Part shown: piece after piece, positions 1 to 6,544 of the stretch
How the letters are laid out: every line of letters starts with the position of its first letter
Numbering within the stretch: position 1 is the stretch's first letter
Source: CALHAX01 sp038523655
GTDB taxonomy: Bacteria; Pseudomonadota; Alphaproteobacteria; Rhizobiales; CALHAX01
DNA length: 8,640 bases
Assembly: GCA_038523655.1 (NCBI GenBank)
Contig: JBCBJG010000133.1
Coordinates: forward strand, 1 to 8,640
Direction of reading: 5' to 3'
Translations under genes and position numbers: made by a program
Notes under the pieces: generated by a model
The model's input: the letters and a program-made list of their open reading frames with translations, nothing else
Database searches by the model: none
What the model was told of the DNA's origin: nothing

Positions 1-567
1 ATCCCGCGGGGTGATGGCGCGCACGGAGCGCGGGTGCATTATCTGTCTCCGAATACAGACCTGCTGGGCTGGGTTCTGGAGCGGGCGGGGGGTGCGCGGT
101 TCCACGACGTGTTCGGCGCGCTGCTCTGGCAACCGCTTGGTGCGGCGCATTCTGCATCGATGACGGTCGACCATTATGGTGCCGCGCGTACGGCGGGAGG
201 GTTGTCCGTGATGCCGGTTGATCTGGCTCGCGTCGGGCAACTCGTGTTGGCGGGTGGTGCGATCAATGGTCGGCAAATTGTTCCGGAAGCGTGGATCGCC
301 GACCTGCGCGCCGAGCATGACCGTGCAGCGTGGCGTGCGGGCGATCTCGTGACACTGTTTCCGGAGGGAAATTATCGGAGCCAGTGGTACCAAAGCGGGC
401 GACCATCCGGGGCGATCTGCGGGATCGGGATCCACGGGCAATGGCTGTGGGTCGACCCTGTGAACGAGGTTGTCGTGGTTCGCCTAGCAGCGCAGGCGGC
501 GCCAGTTGACGAGCCGCTTGATCACACGCTCGTCGAGGCGTTCGAGGCGATTGCTTCCGCGCTGTGA
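1..567 (+). CDS. Serine hydrolase, beta-lactamase/PBP-like fold (C-terminal part, start outside window)
   Basis: The reading frame is open from base 1 to a TGA at 565-567, giving 188 visible codons. An in-frame GTG at 34 is not a credible start, because conserved family sequence already surrounds it. Tyr-Leu-Ser at residues 14-16 of the visible frame, followed by PNTDLLGWVLERAGG, matches the second active-site motif (Tyr-x-Asn/Ser) of class C beta-lactamase-like serine hydrolases. GIHGQ followed by a WVDP strand near residues 143-152 fits the third motif (His-x-Gly replacing Lys-Thr-Gly). The nucleophile motif Ser-x-x-Lys must lie upstream of the window. The family includes esterases, amide hydrolases (6-aminohexanoate-dimer hydrolase type) and peptidases, and the substrate cannot be told from this part. 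It is convergent with the Yej operon and ends 3 bases from yejF, so it is not co-transcribed with it. The fold assignment is firm; the exact activity is unknown. Confidence 0.85.
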   Translation: MPRGDGAHGARVHYLSPNTDLLGWVLERAGGARFHDVFGALLWQPLGAAHSASMTVDHYGAARTAGGLSVMPVDLARVGQLVLAGGAINGRQIVPEAWIADLRAEHDRAAWRAGDLVTLFPEGNYRSQWYQSGRPSGAICGIGIHGQWLWVDPVNEVVVVRLAAQAAPVDEPLDHTLVEAFEAIASAL

Positions 568-570
568 AGA

Positions 571-2286
571 TTATTCCTGCACAACCTCGGCATCGGCCGT
601 CGTGCGGTGGTGCAATGCGGCGGCAAGCAGCGCCTGCGTGTAAGGGTGCTGCGGGTTCTCGAAGATATCCCGTCCGCTGCCCCGCTCGACCACCTCGCCC
701 TGACGCATGACGATCACTTCGTTCGACAGTGCGCGAATGACCTTCAGGTCGTGGCTGATGAACAGGTAGGCAAGGTTGTGCCGCTTCTGCAGGGCGCGCA
801 GCAGATCGACGATCTGCGATTGGACGGACATGTCGAGCGCGCTGGTCGGTTCGTCGAGCATGATGAAGTCAGGTTCGAGAACCATGGCGCGGGCGATCGC
901 GATGCGCTGGCGCTGGCCGCCTGAAAATTCGTGCGGATAGCGATCCTGCTGTTCGGCAGTGAGCCCGACCTCTTCAAGCGCATGGGTCACGCGGGCGCGT
1001 CGTTCGTCGTAATCGAGATCGGGGTTCTGAATAATCAGACCCTCCTCGATGATCTGGCCGACCGACAGCCGCGGGCTCAACGAACCGTAGGGATCCTGGA
1101 AAACGACCTGCATCTTCTCGCGTAGCGGCCGCATCTCCGCGGAGGAAAATGCGTCGATGCGAACGCCTTTCCAGGAAATTGGACCTTCCGAGGAGATCAG
1201 CCGCAGGATCGCGAGGCCGAGCGTCGTCTTGCCCGAACCGGATTCGCCGACGACGCCGAGCGTCTGGCCGGCGCGCAACGCGAGCGACAGACCGTTGACC
1301 GCTTTCACGTGACCCGTTGTGCGACGCAGGAAGCCGGTCTTGATCGGGAACCAGACCTTCAGATCGTCGGTCTCGACGAGGATGTCCGCCTCCGGATCGG
1401 GCGGTGGTGGGTCGCCGCTCGGCTCGCTCTCGATGAGGTGGCGGGTGTATTCGTGCTCCGGCGCCTCGAAAATCTGCTCGGTTTCGCCGGTCTCGACGAT
1501 CTCGCCGGTGTTCATCACGTAGACCCGGCCAGCCATTCGGCGGACGATGCCCAGATCATGCGTGATCAGCAGGATCGACATGCCGAACTCGTCCTTGAGC
1601 TCGTTCAGCAGTTCGAGGATCTGCGCCTGGATCGTGACGTCGAGCGCCGTCGTCGGCTCGTCGGCGACCAGCAGGTCAGGCTCATTCGCGAGCGCCATGG
1701 CGATCATCACGCGTTGGCGCTGACCGCCGGAGAGCTGATGCGGGTACGAGGTCAGGCGTTCTTCGGCGTCGCGGATGCCGACACGCCCAAGCAGGTAGAG
1801 GACGCGGGTGCGCACCGCATCATCGTCCAACCCGGAGTGCAGCCGGATCATTTCGCCGATCTGGCGTTCGATCGTGTGGAGCGGATTAAGCGACGTCATC
1901 GGCTCCTGAAAGATCATCGAGATCTTGTCGCCGCGGATTTCGCGCAGATGGGCTTCGCTCGCCTCGAGAAGATTTTCTCCGTCAAAATTGACCGTGCCGG
2001 AAGGAAAGCTTGCCGCGTCCGGCAAGAGCTGCATCAGCGCGAGGGCGGAAACCGTTTTCCCGGAACCCGATTCACCGACGATTGCGACGGTTTCTCCGCG
2101 CTCGATGTGGAAGGAAATGCCGCGAACCGCGTGGGTGACCGTCTCGCCCTGGGTAAAGTCGATCGCGAGATCGCTGACATCAACGAGGCGTTGATCCGCG
2201 TTCGGCGCAGCGCTTTTGGTTTGGGCGCCGCGCCTGCCGGTATCGGGTCTCGCCATGGCGGCGCCGGTATCGTCTTCGCGCATCAT
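571..2286 (-). CDS. yejF: Peptide ABC transporter, double ATP-binding protein YejF
   Basis: This cytoplasmic ATPase subunit energises peptide import and carries two complete ABC domains in one 571-residue chain. Domain 1 has Walker A GESGSGKT at 71-78, Q-loop Gln127, signature LSGGQ at 185-189, Walker B LLVADEP at 205-211 and the H-loop His243. Domain 2 has Walker A at 347-354, Q-loop Gln397, signature FSGGQ at 454-458, Walker B FIMLDEP at 474-480 and His512. All catalytic residues are present in both halves, so both sites look competent. A Pro/Asp-rich linker (about 289-301) joins the halves. HEYTRHLIESEPSG at 278-291 is the typical oligopeptide/dipeptide ATPase C-terminal extension, and HPYTQALLAA is its counterpart after domain 2. 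The start ATG overlaps the yejE stop (ATGA, 2283-2286). No good Shine-Dalgarno is seen, so coupled translation is likely. The first ~33 residues are a non-conserved Ala/Arg/Asp-rich leader; Met11 is a possible alternative start. It is somewhat longer than E. coli YejF (about 530 aa) and is the last gene of the operon. Confidence 0.96.
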   Translation of the reverse strand: MMREDDTGAAMARPDTGRRGAQTKSAAPNADQRLVDVSDLAIDFTQGETVTHAVRGISFHIERGETVAIVGESGSGKTVSALALMQLLPDAASFPSGTVNFDGENLLEASEAHLREIRGDKISMIFQEPMTSLNPLHTIERQIGEMIRLHSGLDDDAVRTRVLYLLGRVGIRDAEERLTSYPHQLSGGQRQRVMIAMALANEPDLLVADEPTTALDVTIQAQILELLNELKDEFGMSILLITHDLGIVRRMAGRVYVMNTGEIVETGETEQIFEAPEHEYTRHLIESEPSGDPPPPDPEADILVETDDLKVWFPIKTGFLRRTTGHVKAVNGLSLALRAGQTLGVVGESGSGKTTLGLAILRLISSEGPISWKGVRIDAFSSAEMRPLREKMQVVFQDPYGSLSPRLSVGQIIEEGLIIQNPDLDYDERRARVTHALEEVGLTAEQQDRYPHEFSGGQRQRIAIARAMVLEPDFIMLDEPTSALDMSVQSQIVDLLRALQKRHNLAYLFISHDLKVIRALSNEVIVMRQGEVVERGSGRDIFENPQHPYTQALLAAALHHRTTADAEVVQE

Positions 2287-3497
2287 GCGTACGTCTTGCG
2301 CGGGTCGAGTGCGTCGCGAACCGCTTCGCCGGTGAAGACGAGCAATGCGAGCATTAGGAACACGGTCATGAACGCGGTGAGCACCAGCCAGGGAGCGTAG
2401 AGGTTGTTCTTGCCCTGGGCCAGAAGTTCACCGAGCGATGGGGAGCCAACGGGCAGGCCGAGGCCGAGAAAATCGAGTGCGGTGAGCGTGACGAGGGAGC
2501 CGGAGAGAATAAAGGGCATGAACGTCACAGTCGCGACCATCGCATTCGGCAGCAGGTGCTTTGTTATGATGCGGAAGTCGCTCAACCCGAGCGCGCGGGC
2601 CGCGCGGACATAGTCGAAATTCCGGCCACGCAGAAACTCCGCACGGACCACACCGACCAGACTGACCCAGGAAAAGAGCAGCAGCACGAACAGCAAAATC
2701 CAGAAGCCGGGCGGTACCAGCGAGGCGATGATCAGAAGGATGAAAAGCTGAGGCATCGATGTCCACAGCTCTATGAACCGCTGGAAATAAAGGTCCACGC
2801 GTCCACCGAAGTAGCCCTGCACAGCGCCTGCTGCGATCCCAATCACTGAGGAGAAGAGCGTGAGGATCAGGCCGAACACGGCGGAGATGCGGAAGCCGTA
2901 GATAACGCGTGCCAGCACATCACGGCTGTTGTCGTCGGTGCCGAGCCAGTTCCAGTTCCAGACCGTGCAGTTGATGTCGTCGACGCCGTTGGCGAACTGC
3001 TGACAGCGTTCCTGCTTGCTCAGTAGCCAGGATGGTTTCGACGGGGCGGGGCTCGGCGGCTCGCGGTTGATTGTACGATAATTGTAGCTGATCGGTGGCC
3101 AGACCATCCAACCGTTCTCGCTGATCTCCCGGTAGATTTCGGGGTCGCGGTAGTCCGTGGTCGCGAGGAAGCCGCCGAATTTTTCCTCCGGGTAATCGAC
3201 GATGACGGGGAACAGCAGTTCGCCGCGGTAGGAGGCGATGATCGGGCGGTCGTTGGCGAGAAACTCGGCAAAGATGCTCGCGCCGAAAAGCGCGAGAAAG
3301 ATCCAGAAGGAATAGTAGCCTCGGCGATTGGCGCGGAAAAGTTCGAGGCGGCGCTGGTTGATCGGGTTGCGGAGTTTATCGCGCCACCATGTCCGAAGAC
3401 CGAAGAGCCCGCGCACCTTTGCGCCGAAGCCCGGAGCGTCTGCGGTCGCATCTGTGGCGCGGCCGGCCATATCGGGTGTCGTGTCGGGCGTGGTCAT
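2283..3497 (-). CDS. yejE: Peptide ABC transporter, inner-membrane permease YejE
   Basis: This is one of the two membrane subunits that form the translocation path. The 404-residue protein follows E. coli YejE closely in order of motifs: NRRGYYSFWIFLALFG (58-73) begins the first membrane segment, then come ANDRP, a long periplasmic region to about 184, NWLGTDDNSRDVLARVIYG (183-201), and a five-helix BPD_transp_1 domain from about 203 to 390. The EAA-type coupling loop is ARALGLSDFRIITKHLLPNA (300-319), which docks on YejF. It ends with GEAVRDALDPRKTY, as expected. It is about 60 residues longer than the E. coli protein. The extra length is a Thr/Ala/Asp-rich, then basic, cytoplasmic N-terminus (about 1-45) and a periplasmic insertion with Cys165 and Cys177. 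The start ATG at 3497 is backed by a GGGAGGT ribosome site 7 bases upstream, inside the end of yejB. It lies 3 bases after yejB and overlaps yejF by 4 bases. Confidence 0.96.
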   Translation of the reverse strand: MTTPDTTPDMAGRATDATADAPGFGAKVRGLFGLRTWWRDKLRNPINQRRLELFRANRRGYYSFWIFLALFGASIFAEFLANDRPIIASYRGELLFPVIVDYPEEKFGGFLATTDYRDPEIYREISENGWMVWPPISYNYRTINREPPSPAPSKPSWLLSKQERCQQFANGVDDINCTVWNWNWLGTDDNSRDVLARVIYGFRISAVFGLILTLFSSVIGIAAGAVQGYFGGRVDLYFQRFIELWTSMPQLFILLIIASLVPPGFWILLFVLLLFSWVSLVGVVRAEFLRGRNFDYVRAARALGLSDFRIITKHLLPNAMVATVTFMPFILSGSLVTLTALDFLGLGLPVGSPSLGELLAQGKNNLYAPWLVLTAFMTVFLMLALLVFTGEAVRDALDPRKTYA

Positions 3498-3500
3498 GGC

Positions 3501-4610
3501 TCAGACCTCCCGCGATTCAAAATCGATCCGCGGATCGATCAGCGTGTAGGTGAGGTCTGTCAGGAGCTGAACGACCAACCCGAAGAGAGAGAAAATATAG
3601 AGGTTCGCAAAGACGACCGGGTAATCGCGCTGGATCACGGACTCGAACGACAGGAGCCCCAGGCCATCGAGGCTGAAGATCGTCTCGATCAGCAGTGAGG
3701 AGCCGAAAAACGCGCCGAGGAACGCGCCCGGGAAACCGGCGATGACGATCAACATCGCGTTGCGGAAGACGTGGCCGTACAGCACGCGGCGCTCGCTTAG
3801 GCCCTTGGCGCGAGCGGTGATGACGTACTGCTTGCCAATCTCGTCGAGGAACGAGTTCTTCGTCAGGAACGTCAGCGTCGTGAAGGCGCCGACACCCATG
3901 GCGATCAGCGGCAGCGTCAGATGCCAGAAGTAGTCGAGGATGAAGGCGATCCACCCCATCTGATCGGCGTTGTCGGAGTGCAGTCCGCGCAGGGGAAACA
4001 GGTCGAAGAAACTGCCGCCCGCGAACAAGACGATCAGCAGAATACCGAGGACGAAGCTCGGTATCGCGTATCCCACCACGAGGACGGTACTGGTCCAGAG
4101 ATCGAAGCGCTCACCGTCGTTCACGGCCTTGCGGATGCCGAGCGGGATCGAAATGACGTAGGTTAGCAGAGTGAGCCAGAGACCGAGTGAGATCGATACC
4201 GGGAGCTTTTCGACGATCAGGTCGATGACCGGCCGATCGCGGAAGTAGCTGTTGCCGAAGTCGAAGCGGAGATAATTCCACAGCATGAGCGCAAAGCGTT
4301 CGTGGACCGGTTTGTCGAAGCCGAACTGGCGCTCCAGCTCTTCCAGGAATTCCGGATCGAGGCCGCGCGCGCCCTGGTAGCGCGAGTTGATGCTGGTTTC
4401 GCCGCCCTGCGCCTGGGAGCCGCCGCTAAACTCACCCGTGTCGCTGCCGCCGATCCGTGAGGTCGCGTCGACGCTCGTGCCGCTGACTTGCGCGATGATC
4501 TGCTCGATCGGGCCGCCCGGGGCGAACTGGATGATCGTGAAGCTGATCAGCATGATGCCGAACATGGTCGGGATCATCAGCAAAAGTCGCTTCAGGATGT
4601 AGGCGGCCAT
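3501..4610 (-). CDS. yejB: Peptide ABC transporter, inner-membrane permease YejB
   Basis: This is the second membrane subunit of the importer, 369 residues against about 364 in E. coli YejB. It opens with the family's N-terminal membrane segment (AYILKRLLLMIPTMFGIMLI, 3-22) and the APGGP motif at 30-34. A Gly/Ser-rich periplasmic stretch (about 43-78) follows; E. coli YejB has a similar region. GLDPEFLEELERQFGFDKP (83-101) is a hallmark of dipeptide/oligopeptide permeases of the DppB/OppB type. The core BPD_transp_1 domain runs from about 134 to 355. The EAA-type loop is ARAKGLSERRVLYGHVFRNA (266-285), the cytoplasmic contact with YejF. LIDPRIDFE near the C-terminus is the usual ending. The start ATG at 4608-4610 gives an N-terminus that aligns with E. 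coli YejB. A weak purine-rich GAGAAGA lies about 10 bases upstream. The stop is 3 bases from the yejE start, so the two permease genes are translated together. Confidence 0.96.
   Translation of the reverse strand: MAAYILKRLLLMIPTMFGIMLISFTIIQFAPGGPIEQIIAQVSGTSVDATSRIGGSDTGEFSGGSQAQGGETSINSRYQGARGLDPEFLEELERQFGFDKPVHERFALMLWNYLRFDFGNSYFRDRPVIDLIVEKLPVSISLGLWLTLLTYVISIPLGIRKAVNDGERFDLWTSTVLVVGYAIPSFVLGILLIVLFAGGSFFDLFPLRGLHSDNADQMGWIAFILDYFWHLTLPLIAMGVGAFTTLTFLTKNSFLDEIGKQYVITARAKGLSERRVLYGHVFRNAMLIVIAGFPGAFLGAFFGSSLLIETIFSLDGLGLLSFESVIQRDYPVVFANLYIFSLFGLVVQLLTDLTYTLIDPRIDFESREV
3505..3511 (-). promoter_or_regulatory. Ribosome binding site of yejE
   Basis: On the - strand this reads GGGAGGT, the strongest Shine-Dalgarno match in the window, 7 bases before the yejE ATG at 3497. 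It lies within the last codons of yejB, so yejB and yejE are probably translated in a coupled way. It supports the upstream start of yejE, including the non-conserved N-terminal extension, over the internal Met10. Confidence 0.75.
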
Positions 4611-4708
4611 GGGTGTGATGTCTTCTCAGCAGCTGATGTGCGGCAGGGGGCTTCGTCGGCGTACTCTGGGGACCTGCTTAACCGTGGAGGGTGAAGGCAG
4701 TGCGCGGC
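4611..4708 (-). other. Non-coding gap between yejA and yejB
   Basis: These 98 bases form the only sizeable gap in the operon. Just upstream of yejB is a perfect short inverted repeat, TCAGC-A-GCTGA (4626-4636), partly next to the weak purine-rich GAGAAGA (4621-4627). With a 1-base centre it is too short to be a terminator. I see no T-run and no recognisable riboswitch. The gap separates the binding-protein genes from the membrane and ATPase genes, a place where expression of the two parts could be set differently; that role is inference only. Confidence 0.4.
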
Positions 4709-6544
4709 TCAGTTCGCAAGTTTCGCGGCTTTCGCTTCGTCGTACCACCATGTGTCGATTATCCCGCGCGCGTACTTCGGCTTTACGGCAGGGCGCTGGA
4801 AAACGTTCCAATACGCGAGGCGGTGCGTGCGATTGTACCAGTTCGGTATCCAGTAGAAACCAGCGCGGAGCACGCGGTCCAGTGCGCGTGTGGCGCTGAC
4901 CAGATCTTGGCGCGAGCGCGCTGCCTGCACCTTCGCGAGCAACGCGTCGACAACGGGATCCTTGATGCCGGCGAAGTTGAAGCTTCCCGGCGTGTCCGCG
5001 GCGACCGAGCGGAAGAAGTTGGCAAGTTCGGGCCCGGGCGTCGGGGGCACGGCGTAGCGACGGACGATGATATCAAAGTCGAAACTGATGCGGCGCTGCT
5101 CGTAGGCGGTGGGCGGTATGCGCGAGATGCGGGCCGGCACGCCGATCAGCCGGAGATTTTCGACGAACGGTGAGATGATCCGCTCGAAGCCCTGGGCGAA
5201 GATCAGGAACTCGACGTCGAAAGGTGTCCCATCGGCAAGAAACGCCTCGCCGTTCTTGAACTGCATACCGGCATCGAGCAGCATTTTTCGCGCCGTGCGG
5301 AGCAGTTTCTTGTCCTTGCCGCTGCCGTTCGAGACCGGTGGTTCGATCGCGGGGCCGAACACGCGCGAGGAAAGCTGATCGCGAAACGGTTCGAGCAAAG
5401 CAAGCTCTGCCGGCGACGGCTTGCCCGCGGCGCGCATGTTGGAATTTTCAAAGTAGCTGGCCGTGCGTTCATAGGCGCCGAAGAAGAGTGTGCGCCGGGT
5501 CCACTCGAAGTCGAACGCGTACCCGAGCGCTTCGCGGATGCGCGGGTCGGCGAACTTCGCGCGGCGAGTGTTGATCAGGAAGCCTTGACCACCGGACGCC
5601 GACTCGTCGGGCAGCTCTTCCTTGATCATGCGCCCATCGGCGACCTGCGGAATGTCATACTGGCGTGCCCACGTGCGGGAGGTAAATTCCTCGCGGAGTT
5701 CGAAATTGCGGGATTTTAGTCCTTCGAGTTCCGCATTGCGGTCGCGGAAGAATTCGTACCGAAGTTCGTCGAAGTTGAAGCGGCCACGGTTCACAGGCAG
5801 ATCGCGCGCCCAATAGTCTTCGCGCCGGCTGTACGTAACGTAGCGGCCCTGTTTGAAGTCTGTGATCTCGTAGGGCCCGGAGCTGACCGGTGGGGTGAGC
5901 GTTGGTTTCGAGAAGTCTCGCTCCGCGTAATTTCCACGCCAGAGCACCGGCATCGCGCCTGCGCGGAGGGGGAGGTCGCGGGTCTCGGCACCTTCTTTTG
6001 CGGTGAAGCGCACCGTCAGATCGTCCAAGGCCTCGGCTTTTTCGATATTCTGTAGCGCGGCGCTGAATGCCGGGCGTGCGACTTTGCTCGTGAGCTTTTC
6101 GAACGACCATACGACGTCACTTGCGCGGACCGGTGTGCCGTTTGCGAAGCGTGCTTCTTTGCGGAGAACAAATGTAGCGGAGCGTCCATCCGCACTTCGC
6201 TCAACAGTTTTCGCAAGCAATCCGTACGCCGCGTCTGGTTCGTCCATCGCGCGGGCAAGCAGCGTGTCGTAGAGGTAGATCAAGCCCTGTGCGCGGACGC
6301 CACGGGCAATAAAGCCGTTGAAGCTGTCGAAGGTGATCAGCGGCTCGTTGCCGATCATCGACAAACGTCCGCCCTTCGGCGCGTCAGGATTGACGTAGTC
6401 GAAATGTTTAAAGTCCGCCGCGTACTTCAGCTTGCCGAAAGCGGATGCGCCGTGGCGTGGTTCGGCGAGCACGAAGCCGCTCACCGCCATCGAGCCGAGT
6501 AGGGCGAGCGCGGCGGTGATACCTGCTTGGCGAGGCAGCCTCAT
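4709..6544 (-). CDS. yejA: Periplasmic peptide-binding protein YejA (binding protein 1 of the operon)
   Basis: This is a solute-binding protein of the SBP_bac_5 family that delivers peptides to the YejB/YejE channel. I take the ATG at 6542-6544 (611 aa) rather than a longer frame beginning at 6664. The shorter start gives a textbook signal peptide (basic MRLPRQAG, hydrophobic core 8-26, likely cleavage V-L-A27|E28), has a GAGG site 7 bases upstream, and makes an ATGA overlap with the preceding gene. The mature protein begins like YejA: HG at 31-32, then FGKLKYAADFKHFDYVNPDA at 36-55. Other family marks are SSGPYEI (221-227), YWARDLPVN (244-252), FLINTRRAKFADPRIREALG (322-341), SYFENS (363-368) and a final DTWWYDEAKAAKLA. 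I see no cysteine and no lipobox, so it is a soluble periplasmic protein. A 98-base gap separates it from yejB. It resembles E. coli YejA (about 600 aa) more than its neighbour does. The ligand is not determinable here. Confidence 0.94.
   Translation of the reverse strand: MRLPRQAGITAALALLGSMAVSGFVLAEPRHGASAFGKLKYAADFKHFDYVNPDAPKGGRLSMIGNEPLITFDSFNGFIARGVRAQGLIYLYDTLLARAMDEPDAAYGLLAKTVERSADGRSATFVLRKEARFANGTPVRASDVVWSFEKLTSKVARPAFSAALQNIEKAEALDDLTVRFTAKEGAETRDLPLRAGAMPVLWRGNYAERDFSKPTLTPPVSSGPYEITDFKQGRYVTYSRREDYWARDLPVNRGRFNFDELRYEFFRDRNAELEGLKSRNFELREEFTSRTWARQYDIPQVADGRMIKEELPDESASGGQGFLINTRRAKFADPRIREALGYAFDFEWTRRTLFFGAYERTASYFENSNMRAAGKPSPAELALLEPFRDQLSSRVFGPAIEPPVSNGSGKDKKLLRTARKMLLDAGMQFKNGEAFLADGTPFDVEFLIFAQGFERIISPFVENLRLIGVPARISRIPPTAYEQRRISFDFDIIVRRYAVPPTPGPELANFFRSVAADTPGSFNFAGIKDPVVDALLAKVQAARSRQDLVSATRALDRVLRAGFYWIPNWYNRTHRLAYWNVFQRPAVKPKYARGIIDTWWYDEAKAAKLAN

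Noticed and set aside
1309..2400. Long + strand open frame (363 codons) opposite yejF
   Set aside because: It lies entirely antisense to the well-supported yejF and the end of yejE. The translation is rich in Arg, Asp, His, Val and Leu in the style of antisense GC-rich ABC ATPase sequence and matches no family I know.
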